From positions 62,001 to 126,000 of the forward strand of contig NZ_JAJFZM010000016.1 of NCBI RefSeq assembly GCF_020733705.1: a stretch of DNA of 64,000 nucleotides, given 5' to 3'. Below, in pieces: positions 53,208 through 61,313 of this stretch. Position 1 is the stretch's first letter. Every line of letters starts with the position of its first letter. The translations under genes were made by a program, and so were the position numbers. Source of the DNA: Nocardia australiensis (GTDB lineage: Bacteria; Actinomycetota; Actinomycetes; Mycobacteriales; Mycobacteriaceae). Under the pieces are notes generated by a model that was not told the origin of the DNA, did not search any database, and was given only the letters and a program-made list of their open reading frames with translations.

Positions 53208-54281
53208 CTACTCGGCGGGCGGGTTGTCACGGTCACCGGCGCGCCAGTCATTGAAGCGTTTGCCGATTTTGGACACGGTTTCACCGACTTCGTGCCCGAC
53301 TGTGTTTACTGCCGAACCGACGTCGCGGCCCAGATTGCGCACGGTGCGAACCAGAGGGTCCTCGGACTGGTCGAAGTTCTGCCGATAGGTGCGTGCGGCT
53401 TCCTTCATCTCCTCGGTGATGCTGGTGTTCTTGTCGTGCTCACGGCGCGGGTAGTCGCCGCCAAGAATGCGGTTGTAATCACCGGACTGGATCCAGCGGC
53501 GCAGTTCGGCCGCGCGCAGCACCGAGAACGGATGGCTCTGCAATTCCAGATTGAGCAGCTTCAGTACCCCGTCCCGCAGGTCGCCGGAGCGCTCGTAATC
53601 GTCGGCCTGGGCGAGGAACGCACCATGGTTCATTTCGTTGATCCAGGTACCGCCCGCGGTCTTCATATGCACCCGGACCGATGCCTCGACGTCCTGTCCG
53701 CACAACAGCCCGGCCCGATCGCCCGACAGTTCGGATTTGCGACTCCACTCCATCAACGCGGCCACGATGGCGCGTAATGCCCAGCCGCCCACCGGCATCC
53801 AGCCGATACCGGCCGACAACCGCAGCAGGTGCATGAGCATGGTGCGGTATACCGCGTGACCCGATAGCGCGTGACCGAGTTCATGGCCGATGACGAAGCG
53901 CAGCTCCTCGGTGTCCATCAGATCGATGAGTCCAGTGGTCAACACGATGAACGGGGTGTCCATGCCAATGGTCAGCGCATTGACGTGCGGGCTCTGCAGC
54001 ACGAACATTTCCGGCGTGGTTTTCGCGTCGAGGATTTCGACGCAATCCTCGCGTAACTGGTGCAGTGAGCGGAACTGACGCTCGTCGACCCGGACCGCGG
54101 TCGCGAGGTACAGCAACCGGTGCTGTCGCTCCTGCAACAACCCCGACATCGTGCGTAGCACGGTGTCGAATCCGGTCAGCGATCGCAAGGTCACCAGGGC
54201 GGTGCGGTCGGCCGGATGTTCCCATGTGCGCGTGCTGATGCCCGGCAGGCGGACGCGGACGCGATCTGGGCTGGTAGTCAT
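53208..54281 (-). CDS. M48-family metallopeptidase
   Basis: 357 residues. Zinc site in RFVIGHELGHALSGHAVY (HExxH), with the third ligand Glu probably in MEWSRKSELSGDRAGLL. The chain is DTPFIVLTTGLIDLMDTEELR before and a hydrophobic pair (LRLSAGIGWMPVGGWALRAIVAALM) after the site, so it may be membrane-associated. The C-terminal 60 residues look like a linker and coiled segment (NLGRDVGSAVNTVGHEVGETVSKIGKRF). Unlike HtpX it lacks N-terminal membrane helices. In M. tuberculosis the comparable position holds Rv2401. Confidence 0.88.
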   Translation of the reverse strand: MTTSPDRVRVRLPGISTRTWEHPADRTALVTLRSLTGFDTVLRTMSGLLQERQHRLLYLATAVRVDERQFRSLHQLREDCVEILDAKTTPEMFVLQSPHVNALTIGMDTPFIVLTTGLIDLMDTEELRFVIGHELGHALSGHAVYRTMLMHLLRLSAGIGWMPVGGWALRAIVAALMEWSRKSELSGDRAGLLCGQDVEASVRVHMKTAGGTWINEMNHGAFLAQADDYERSGDLRDGVLKLLNLELQSHPFSVLRAAELRRWIQSGDYNRILGGDYPRREHDKNTSITEEMKEAARTYRQNFDQSEDPLVRTVRNLGRDVGSAVNTVGHEVGETVSKIGKRFNDWRAGDRDNPPAE

Positions 54282-54316
54282 GGGATGAAACCCCCGTCTT
54301 CCTGGAATTTTTCATT

Positions 54317-54345
54317 TCGAACTCGTGGCGGTGCTCTGCTACAGT
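54317..54345 (+). promoter_or_regulatory. Promoter of the sulfate operon leader
   Basis: TCGAAC (54317-54322) and TACAGT (54340-54345) are 17 bases apart. GTG 54352 follows six bases after the -10 box, so the transcript would begin at the leader peptide's start codon. Confidence 0.5.
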
Positions 54346-54351
54346 CTGCCC

Positions 54352-54441
54352 GTGTCTTCGAGAGCCGTCCCGCAGGTCCGCCATGAACTGGCGTTGATCG
54401 CTGTCGGCAATCTCGCGGTCGCCGACATTCACTGTCGCTGA
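54352..54441 (+). CDS. Leaderless leader peptide of the sulfate transporter operon (cysteine attenuator candidate)
   Basis: GTG 54352 to TGA 54439-54441, 29 residues. It begins VSSRAVPQVRHELALIAVG and ends ADIHCR-stop, with a single Cys next to the last codon. In mycobacteria and streptomycetes short leaderless ORFs with Cys near the end precede sulfur assimilation genes and attenuate them when cysteine is plentiful. The same layout here, 200 bases before a sulfate-binding protein gene, supports this. Translation and control are inferred; no alternative use of the frame is seen. Confidence 0.6.
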   Translation: MSSRAVPQVRHELALIAVGNLAVADIHCR

Positions 54442-54638
54442 TCGGTGACCGGGCACTTCGGCGCGTCGTTCCCCTAGACTGGCGTGCGCCTTTTCGTAGA
54501 TTTGCTCGAACCCCGACGGCCGTTTCGCCGCCGACAGCCGCGCCACCGCATCAGTCAGCCGCGGCTCTACCGATCAATATCTTCTTCACCGTCACCGAAT
54601 GCCGACAACTGACGGTTCGTTGGAAAGGTCCACCCCTC

Positions 54639-55685
54639 ATGTCTCGTAAATCTTGGCTCTCGCCACGTCGTCGCTTCGGCGCCGCCGTTCTGACCGCGGT
54701 CGCGGCGGTCGTGCTCACGGCGTGCGGCGGTGGAGCCAGTGACACGGTCGGAGGCGGTGGCCCTGACGGTAGCGGTGGCACCCTGAACCTCTATGCGTAC
54801 GCGGTCCCGAAGGCCGGTTTCGACAAGGTCGTGCCCGAATTCAACAAGACTGACCAGGGCAAGGGCGTTCAGGTCAACGGGGCCTACGGCGCGTCGGGCG
54901 ATCAGTCCCGCAAGGTCAAGGACGGCGCCGAGGCCGATATCGTGAACTTCTCGGTCGAGCCCGACGTCACCCGCCTCGTCGACGCCGGCCTGGTCGACTC
55001 GAGCTGGAATGCCGATGCCACCAAGGGAATTCCGTTCGGCTCGGTCGTGTCGATCGTGGTCCGCAAGGACAACCCGAAGGGCATCAAGGATTGGGACGAC
55101 CTGTTGAAGCCGGGCGTCGAGGTGGTCACCCCGAACCCGTTCAGTTCGGGCTCGGCCAAGTGGAACCTGCTGGCCCCGTACGCGGCCAAGAGCGACGGCG
55201 GCAAGAACCCGCAGGCGGGCCTGGACTACCTGAGCCAGCTCATCTCCAACGATCACGTGAAGGTGCAGCCGAAGTCGGGCCGCGAAGCCACCGAAACCTT
55301 CCTGCAGGGCACCGGTGACGTGCTGCTGAGCTATGAGAACGAGGCCATCTTCTCCGAACGCAACGGCGACCCGATCGAGCACCTCGTTCCGTCGACCACG
55401 TTCAAGATCGAGAACCCGGTCGCGGTGCTGAAGAACAGCAAGAACCTGGAGAAGGCCACGGCCTTCCGCGACTTCCTGTATACGCCCGAGGGGCAGAAGG
55501 CTTGGGCATCGGCCGGTTTCCGCCCGGTCGATCCCGAGGTGGCCGCCGACTACGCCGAGGACTTCCCGAGCCCGCAGAAGCTGTGGACGATCGCGGACCT
55601 GGGTGGCTGGCAGACGGTGGACAAGGATCTGTTCACGCCGAACACCGGTTCGGTCGCGGTCATCTACGACCACGCGACCAAGTAG
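54639..55685 (+). CDS. subI: Sulfate-binding lipoprotein of an ABC transporter
   Basis: 348 residues with GGAAAGG upstream. Signal with lipobox: basic start (SRKSWLSPRRRF), hydrophobic core, then LTAC. The mature protein is a type II periplasmic-binding fold: LNLYAYAVPKAGFDKVVPEF, YGASGDQSRKV, ADIVNFSVEPDVTRLV, NPFSSGSAKWNLLAPYAA, FLQGTGDVLLSYENEAIFSE and a C-terminal FRPVDPEVA. It delivers sulfate or thiosulfate to CysTW. First gene of the operon after the leader. Confidence 0.95.
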   Translation: MSRKSWLSPRRRFGAAVLTAVAAVVLTACGGGASDTVGGGGPDGSGGTLNLYAYAVPKAGFDKVVPEFNKTDQGKGVQVNGAYGASGDQSRKVKDGAEADIVNFSVEPDVTRLVDAGLVDSSWNADATKGIPFGSVVSIVVRKDNPKGIKDWDDLLKPGVEVVTPNPFSSGSAKWNLLAPYAAKSDGGKNPQAGLDYLSQLISNDHVKVQPKSGREATETFLQGTGDVLLSYENEAIFSERNGDPIEHLVPSTTFKIENPVAVLKNSKNLEKATAFRDFLYTPEGQKAWASAGFRPVDPEVAADYAEDFPSPQKLWTIADLGGWQTVDKDLFTPNTGSVAVIYDHATK

Positions 55686-55721
55686 CTCGGTGACCTGGGA
55701 CGAACGGGATACTCGAAGACC

Positions 55722-56630
55722 GTGATACACAGCAGCAGCACCGGAACCGAGCCCGCGCCCGGTTCCGGCGTTTCCGAAGAAGCGGGCACCGCGGTGTCCG
55801 CCGCATCCAGGCGTTTGAACTGGTCGTGGTTGCGGGTCACCGGTTCGGTCGGCCCGCTCGGCATCGCCACCGCGGTGTTATGGCTCAGCATCATCGTGCT
55901 GCTGCCACTGGCCGCGCTCACTGTCACGTCCTTCGATGACGGTTGGTCCGGCTTCTGGGACGCCGTTACCGCGCCCGCGGCGCTGGACTCGTTGCGCATT
56001 ACCGTCCTGGTTTCGGTGGTGGTCGCGGTGCTCAACGTGGTGATGGGCACGCTCATCGCGTGGGTGCTGGTCCGGGACGACTTTCCGGGCAAGAGCATCG
56101 TCAATGCGCTGATCGACCTGCCGTTCGCGCTGCCGACCATTGTGGCCAGCATCGTGCTGCTCTCGCTGTACGGGCCGCAGAGCCCGGTCGATATCCACCT
56201 CAACGCCACCCAGCCCGGTCTGATCGTCGCGCTGGCGTTCGTGACGCTGCCGTTCGTGGTGCGGTCGGTTCAGCCGGTGCTGATCGAGGCGGACCGCGAG
56301 GTGGAGCAGGCCGCGCTGTCGCTCGGTGCGGACAACTGGACCACCTTCCGCAGGATCGTGCTGCCGACGCTGGCCCCGGCCGTCATCAGCGGTGGCGGAC
56401 TCGCCTTCGCCCGTGCCATCGGCGAATACGGTTCGGTGGTGCTGATCGGCGGCGCCATTCCGCGCAAAACCGAGATGGCCTCGCAGTACATCCAGAAGCA
56501 GATCGAGATCGACCGCCCGGTGAACGCGGCAGCGGTTTCGGTTGTGCTGCTGGTGATCTCGTTCGTGACACTGTTGGTGCTGCGGCTGTGGGCCGAGCGC
56601 AGTGTGCGGAAGGAACAGGCGGCACGATGA
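55722..56630 (+). CDS. cysT: Sulfate ABC transporter permease CysT
   Basis: 302 residues. After a 45-residue disordered start come six membrane segments. The CysA-docking loop reads EQAALSLGADNWTTFRRIVLPTLAPAVISG (EAA motif). DLPFALPTIVASIVLLSLYG and GEYGSVVLIGGAIPRKTEMASQYIQKQIE are CysT-typical. The TGA overlaps the first of two 24-codon ORFs that separate it from cysW. Confidence 0.95.
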   Translation: MIHSSSTGTEPAPGSGVSEEAGTAVSAASRRLNWSWLRVTGSVGPLGIATAVLWLSIIVLLPLAALTVTSFDDGWSGFWDAVTAPAALDSLRITVLVSVVVAVLNVVMGTLIAWVLVRDDFPGKSIVNALIDLPFALPTIVASIVLLSLYGPQSPVDIHLNATQPGLIVALAFVTLPFVVRSVQPVLIEADREVEQAALSLGADNWTTFRRIVLPTLAPAVISGGGLAFARAIGEYGSVVLIGGAIPRKTEMASQYIQKQIEIDRPVNAAAVSVVLLVISFVTLLVLRLWAERSVRKEQAAR

Positions 56631-56701
56631 GACACAATCGCGACGCGCTCGTCGTGGCGCCGGGGTGCGGGAACCCCCGCAGGCTGGAGCCGGCACGATG
56701 A
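56627..56701 (+). CDS. 24-residue ORF in the first 71-base unit
   Basis: ATG 56627 overlaps the cysT stop; TGA 56699-56701 overlaps the next ATG. Product begins MRHNRDALVVAPGCGNP and ends RLEPAR. A ribosome leaving cysT could restart here. Probably acts to couple translation rather than as a functional peptide, but one Cys is present. Confidence 0.4.
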   Translation: MRHNRDALVVAPGCGNPRRLEPAR

Positions 56702-56772
56702 GACACAATCGCGACGCGCTCGTCGTGGCGCCGGGGTGCGGGAACCCCCGCAGACTGGAGCCGGCACGATGA
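56698..56772 (+). CDS. 24-residue ORF in the second 71-base unit
   Basis: Identical peptide to the first unit; the only DNA difference, AGG to AGA, is silent (Arg). The TGA overlaps cysW ATG 56769, completing the chain. GGAG lies before its start. Confidence 0.4.
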   Translation: MRHNRDALVVAPGCGNPRRLEPAR

Positions 56773-57575
56773 GACTTTCCGCATGGACCCGCATTTCATT
56801 GCGGACCGTAGCGCTGGCCTATCTGTTTATTCTGCTGGTGCTGCCGCTGATCATCATTCTGTGGCGGACCTTCGGAAAGGGCATCGGCGCGTTCATCGAC
56901 TCCATCACCACACCAGCGGCGATCTCGGCGTTCCAGCTCTCGATCATCATCGTGGCGATCGTTGTCCCGTTGAATGTCGTATTCGGCGTTGTCACCGCGA
57001 TCGCGCTGGTGCGTGGCAGGTTCCCGGGCCGCACGCTGGTGCAGGGCATCGTGGATCTGCCGTTCGCGGTATCACCGGTCGTGGTCGGCGTCGCACTGAT
57101 CTCGCTGTGGGGCGCGGGCGGCTGGTTCGGCGGCCTGCAGGGTGTCGGCTTCAAGGTGATTTTCAATCTGCCGGGCATGGTTATCGCCACCATCTTCGTC
57201 ACGCTGCCGTTTGTCGTGCGTGAGGTCGAGCCGGTGCTGCAGGAAATCGGTGATGACCAGGAGCAGGCCGCGGCCACCCTGGGCGCCTCCCGATGGCAGA
57301 CGTTCTGGCGCATCACGCTGCCCGCGATCCGCTGGGGTCTCACCTATGGCGTGGTGCTCACCGTGGCGCGCGCGCTCGGCGAATTCGGCGCGGTGATCAT
57401 GGTGTCCTCCGCGCTGCCGGGTAAGTCACAAACCCTGACACTGCTGGTGCACGGCCGATACATCAACGACCACAACACCTTCGGTGCCTACGCCGCCGCC
57501 ACCCTACTGATGGGCATCGCCCTCGTTGTCCTTCTGCTGATGACTCTCCTCGAACGTAAGCGGGCCACCAAGTGA
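56769..57575 (+). CDS. cysW: Sulfate ABC transporter permease CysW
   Basis: 268 residues from ATG 56769. Six membrane segments; EAA loop DQEQAAATLGASRWQTFWRITLPAIRWG; GEFGAVIMVSSALPGKSQTLTLLVHGRY typical of CysW. Pairs with CysT to form the channel. The start is the last of three ATGA links after cysT, with GGAGCCGGCACG as ribosome site. Overlaps cysA by 4 bases. Confidence 0.95.
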   Translation: MRLSAWTRISLRTVALAYLFILLVLPLIIILWRTFGKGIGAFIDSITTPAAISAFQLSIIIVAIVVPLNVVFGVVTAIALVRGRFPGRTLVQGIVDLPFAVSPVVVGVALISLWGAGGWFGGLQGVGFKVIFNLPGMVIATIFVTLPFVVREVEPVLQEIGDDQEQAAATLGASRWQTFWRITLPAIRWGLTYGVVLTVARALGEFGAVIMVSSALPGKSQTLTLLVHGRYINDHNTFGAYAAATLLMGIALVVLLLMTLLERKRATK

Positions 57576-58567
57576 TTACCGTGACCAATGCGAAGAAGAA
57601 CTACGGTTCGTTCGCCGCCCTCGACGATGTCACCATCGATATCCCCTCTGGTGAACTGACCGCACTGCTCGGGCCGTCGGGTTCGGGGAAGTCGACGCTG
57701 TTGCGCTCGATCGCGGGCCTGGAATCGCTCGACTCCGGCGTTGTCGTCATCGCCGGACACGACGTCACCAGGATCGCGCCGCAGAAGCGCGATATCGGTT
57801 TCGTATTCCAGCATTACGCCGCGTTCAAGCACATGACGGTGCGCGATAACGTCGCGTTCGGACTCAAGATCCGCAAGCGCCCCAAGGCCGAGATCGCCAA
57901 GCGGGTGGACGAACTGCTTGCCATCGTCGGCCTCGACGGCTTCCAGCACCGTTACCCCGCGCAGCTGTCGGGCGGCCAGCGCCAGCGCATGGCATTGGCT
58001 CGCGCGCTGGCCGTCGACCCGCAGGTGTTGCTGCTCGACGAACCGTTCGGCGCCTTGGACGCCAAGGTGCGTGCCGACCTGCGCACCTGGCTGCGTCGCT
58101 TGCATGAGGAGGTCCACGTGACCACCGTGCTGGTCACCCACGATCAGGAGGAGGCGCTCGACGTGGCGGACCGGATCGCGGTGATGAATAAGGGGCGTAT
58201 CGAACAGATCGGTACCCCAGATGACGTGTACGACCGTCCCGCCAACGAATTCGTGATGTCCTTCCTCGGCGCGGTGGCCCGCCTCAACGGACACCTGGTG
58301 CGCCCGCACGATATTCGTGTCGGACGCGACGCCAGTATGGCGTTGGCCGAGCACGAGGGCACTGCGGAATCGTCGGGTGTCACCAGGGCGACCGTGGAAC
58401 GTGTTGTGCACCTCGGCTTCGAGGTTCGCGTCGAGTTGCGCAACGCCGCCACCGGCGACCTGTTCGCCGCGCAGGTGACCCGCGGTGATGCCGCGGCATT
58501 GCACCTGAACGAGGGCGAGACCGTCTACGCCAGGGCGACTCGCATTCCGGAGTTACCGGCCGGATAG
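57572..58567 (+). CDS. cysA: Sulfate ABC transporter ATP-binding protein
   Basis: 331 residues from GTG 57572 (GTGA overlap). Walker A GPSGSGKSTLL, Q-loop VFQHYAAFKHMTV, signature LSGGQRQRMALARAL, Walker B LLLDEPFGALD, His switch VTHDQEEALD. The C-terminal 90 residues form the regulatory domain (VRPHDIRVGRDASMALAE...LHLNEGETVYARATRI). Powers CysTW. Confidence 0.96.
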   Translation: MITVTNAKKNYGSFAALDDVTIDIPSGELTALLGPSGSGKSTLLRSIAGLESLDSGVVVIAGHDVTRIAPQKRDIGFVFQHYAAFKHMTVRDNVAFGLKIRKRPKAEIAKRVDELLAIVGLDGFQHRYPAQLSGGQRQRMALARALAVDPQVLLLDEPFGALDAKVRADLRTWLRRLHEEVHVTTVLVTHDQEEALDVADRIAVMNKGRIEQIGTPDDVYDRPANEFVMSFLGAVARLNGHLVRPHDIRVGRDASMALAEHEGTAESSGVTRATVERVVHLGFEVRVELRNAATGDLFAAQVTRGDAAALHLNEGETVYARATRIPELPAG

Positions 58568-59002
58568 TGGTCTTCGCTAGGCCGAAGTGGGGCGCACTGA
58601 TCAAAGATGGTGTGCGCCTGGGCAATTGACCGGACTTGCGCTTGGCGGGCTCGTCTTTCTCGCTGTACTCGCGCGGCACTCGCCCGACGACAAGCGGGCG
58701 CCGCTGTGGCAGTCGGCTCGAGCTGCCGCCGGACGACCGAATAGCTGATGCATAGCGACGCGCTCATCGACGTCTGGCAAACATCGACCGGGCATTTGTC
58801 GAATACCCGCGCACCATAAGCGAATCCAGACATCGATGGGATGTTGGTGCGAGTGAGCTGCGAGGCTGCCGCGACCGGCCCGCCTCGTGCCGAGATAGGC
58901 GGCGGGCGGACAACCCGATGTCCGGTGGTTGGCACGCTGATTGCCAAGTGGTTGCCTGATCGAGTTCGAAGCAAACTCGGCTCGTCGAAGAGGTATCTTG
59001 CG
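58568..59002. other. Gene-free stretch between cysA and the Hsp70-like gene
   Basis: About 435 bases. A plus-strand frame from TTG 58627 to TGA 58747-58749 encodes a short hydrophobic piece followed by a charged tail (VFLAVLARHSPDDKRAP), perhaps a small membrane protein or a remnant; it lacks a ribosome site. No terminator or RNA gene recognised. Confidence 0.35.
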
Positions 59003-60175
59003 ATGGCGGTTGGGCTCGGTCTGAGCATCGGCACGGTGAACACGATTTCTGCTTTGGCACAAGAGGGTTCGGTCCGAGTTTCGCGGGGAAGACACGCGCT
59101 GCGGCGACGGCATTCCGCCGCCGAGCAGCCACCGACGGCAACCCGCCGAACCACCCTGACCTTCGATAGCACCGGTACCGCCCGGGTCGGCATGATGCCG
59201 AAGCACGGTCGTGCGATCGCCGAATTCGCCGACCTCACCCAGCGCACGCGACGGCAGGCCAGAGTCGGCCATCGCGCGTTGAGCTCAGCGGACCTGGTCG
59301 CGCTCGTCGCCGAATGCCTCATCACAGAAGTGCGGCGCGATTGCCGGGCGGCCGATGCGGGCGTCACTCTTACCTATCCGGCGGGCTACGACGAGGATCT
59401 GATCGCTGAACTGCGTGCGGCATTGGATGCCGTCGGACTCGGGCAGGTCGTGCTGGTCGCGGAACCGGTCGCGGCCGTGACCTGGCTGGAGGCCGCTCGG
59501 GGGCCGCTGATGCCCGGCCTCACGCTGGTCTACGACCTCGGTGGGGCCGGCCTGGATGTGACGCTCGTCCGGGTCGGTGCCGGGCGCTCGGCCGATCCGA
59601 TTGTCGGCACGTCGCTGCGGTCACCGGAATTCGGCGGCCGGGCCTTCGGTGCCATGGTCGCGGAGCGGGGCGGGCGCGGCATCGCCCCGGCCGCCGGTAC
59701 CGGTGGTGTCGCCGGTGCGACCGCCGACCAATTGCGCACCGAGCACGTGCGGCGCTCGCTGGGCCTGGTGTACCGCTGCTTGCGTACGGCCGATGTGACG
59801 ATGGCCGATGTCGACTGTGTACTCGTTGTCGGCGGCGCCGCGCGACCGGCCGAGGTGTCCGAGGTCCTCGCGGCCGAATTGGCGCGCCCGGTGATCATGG
59901 CACCGGATCCGGAGCGCACCATCGCCAACGGTGCGGCGATCATGGCGCGGCGAACCACTGCCGCGGCCGAAGAGGGGAGCAAGCCGGACGGCGCGAAATA
60001 TCGCGGCACGCACCGCCGAGTGGCGACCGTGCCCGCGCTGTTGACCCGCTGGACCCGCCTGGGGCGGACGAAGTTCGCCGTTGCCGCCGGGATGTCGGCG
60101 GGTGGTATCGGGCTCGCGCTGGCGTTGCCCGCGGATGCGGTGGTCGCCGGGTTGGCGGAACTCGGGGTCTGGTAG
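59003..60175 (+). CDS. Hsp70-like ATPase-domain protein with C-terminal membrane segment
   Basis: 390 residues from ATG 59003 (the frame is open from 58841). Actin/Hsp70 features: degenerate first phosphate loop (GLGLSIGTVNTISALA), YPAGYDEDLIAELRAALDAVGL, second phosphate loop VYDLGGAGLDVTLVRVG and the adenosine motif VLVVGGAARPAEVSEVLA followed by NGAAIMARR. The Hsp70 peptide-binding domain is absent; a linker and a weak membrane helix (FAVAAGMSAGGIGLALAL) end the protein. Closely similar at the N-terminus to the partial gene at 63719. Role unknown. Confidence 0.8.
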   Translation: MAVGLGLSIGTVNTISALAQEGSVRVSRGRHALRRRHSAAEQPPTATRRTTLTFDSTGTARVGMMPKHGRAIAEFADLTQRTRRQARVGHRALSSADLVALVAECLITEVRRDCRAADAGVTLTYPAGYDEDLIAELRAALDAVGLGQVVLVAEPVAAVTWLEAARGPLMPGLTLVYDLGGAGLDVTLVRVGAGRSADPIVGTSLRSPEFGGRAFGAMVAERGGRGIAPAAGTGGVAGATADQLRTEHVRRSLGLVYRCLRTADVTMADVDCVLVVGGAARPAEVSEVLAAELARPVIMAPDPERTIANGAAIMARRTTAAAEEGSKPDGAKYRGTHRRVATVPALLTRWTRLGRTKFAVAAGMSAGGIGLALALPADAVVAGLAELGVW

Positions 60176-60230
60176 CGGCTGTCGTTTTTGTGGCGGGGTG
60201 GGCCATCGGGGCTGCTCGTAGTGTGCCGGG

Positions 60231-60258
60231 TTGACGCGGGTCACTGTTGGTGTAACTA
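60231..60258 (+). promoter_or_regulatory. Putative promoter of the diiron protein gene
   Basis: TTGACG (60231-60236), 16 bases, TAACTA (60253-60258). AT-rich downstream sequence (GGGAAACATATAAAAGG) leads to GAGGAAGG and the start. Confidence 0.4.
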
Positions 60259-60292
60259 TGGGAAACATATAAAAGGTTCCCTGAGGAAGGCA

Positions 60293-61312
60293 GTGACGAC
60301 GATGTCCGCAGCCGTGACGCCCGCCAGCGATCCCGATCCCGATCTCGAGCAGGCGCAGGAGTACGCCGCAAAGCTGCTGCTGCTTTCCGAGGGGTCGGTG
60401 AACAGGCACTTCGACCCCTTCGAAGACATCGACTGGGACAACCCCGACTACGCGGCCGACGCCGGCGAAGAGCGGTGGATCCTGCCGGTGTCCGGCGATA
60501 CGCTCGGCCGTCATCCCTGGTATCTCGCGCTGTCCGACGAGGAGAAGATCCGGATCGGCAAGTACCGCCAAGCCAATGTCGCCAAGGTCGGCCTGCAGTT
60601 CGAATCCATCCTCATCAGCGGCATGGTGACGCATAACTTCGGCCTGCCCAACGGCTCGCCGGAATTCCGGTACTGCTCCCACGAGATGATCGAGGAGCAC
60701 AACCACACCCTGATGTTCCAGGAGATGGTGAACCGGATCGGGATCGACGTGCCCGGCATGGGCCCGCTGGTCCGGAAGTTCAAGTATCTGGCCGCGCCGG
60801 TCGCCGCGAAGATGCCGAACCTGTTCTTCATGGCCGTGCTCGCCGGCGAAGAGCCGATCGACCACATCCAGAAGGCGATTCTGCGCTCCGGTGAAGAGGT
60901 CCACCCGATCATGCTCGGCGTGATGGCCATCCACGTCGCCGAGGAAGCCCGCCACATTTCCTTCGCGCACGAGTTCCTGAACAAGCACGTCCCGAACTCG
61001 AAGCCGGTCGACAAGTTCGTGCTCTCGCTGGCGATGCCGATCGTCATGTGGATCCTCGGTCGCTCGATCGCGACACCGCCGAAGACCTTCTTCGAGGAGT
61101 TCGACATCCCGGATTTGGTCCGCAAGGAACTGTTCTACGGGTCCAAGGAAGCCAAGCGGGTCTTCAGCGACTACTTTGCCGACGTTCGCGCGCTGGCGAA
61201 GGACATCGGCCTGATGAACCCGATCGCCAAGCGGGTCTGGAAGCTGCTCGACATCGACGGTTACACCACCCGGTACCGTTCGGAGCCGTTGCGCGTGGTC
61301 AAGGCCGCCTGA
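60293..61312 (+). CDS. AurF-like diiron oxygenase family protein
   Basis: 339 residues from GTG 60293 (ATG 60302 alternative; GAGGAAGG at 60283-60290). Ferritin-like helical bundle with diiron ligands: LQFESILISGMVTHNF, HEMIEEHNHTLMFQEM and HVAEEARHISFAHEFL (E-x-x-H twice), as in the p-aminobenzoate N-oxygenase family. AurF-type enzymes use a diiron-oxygen species to oxidise amines or hydroxylate chains. The following gene is a ferredoxin-reductase fusion, a fitting electron source. Confidence 0.85.
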   Translation: MTTMSAAVTPASDPDPDLEQAQEYAAKLLLLSEGSVNRHFDPFEDIDWDNPDYAADAGEERWILPVSGDTLGRHPWYLALSDEEKIRIGKYRQANVAKVGLQFESILISGMVTHNFGLPNGSPEFRYCSHEMIEEHNHTLMFQEMVNRIGIDVPGMGPLVRKFKYLAAPVAAKMPNLFFMAVLAGEEPIDHIQKAILRSGEEVHPIMLGVMAIHVAEEARHISFAHEFLNKHVPNSKPVDKFVLSLAMPIVMWILGRSIATPPKTFFEEFDIPDLVRKELFYGSKEAKRVFSDYFADVRALAKDIGLMNPIAKRVWKLLDIDGYTTRYRSEPLRVVKAA

Positions 61313-61313
61313 C

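Larger units (their letters stand above)
56621..56775 (+). repeat. 71-base tandem element at the cysT-cysW junction (MIRU-like)
   Basis: Two full copies (from 56621 and 56692) and 13 bases of a third (from 56763), differing at one base (AGG to AGA). Each contains a GC hairpin (GCGGG-AA-CCCCCGC-like) and ends GGAGCCGGCACGATGAGAC. The period of 71 is not a multiple of three, yet ATGA overlaps keep start and stop codons linked. Similar to mycobacterial interspersed repetitive units. Confidence 0.75.
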
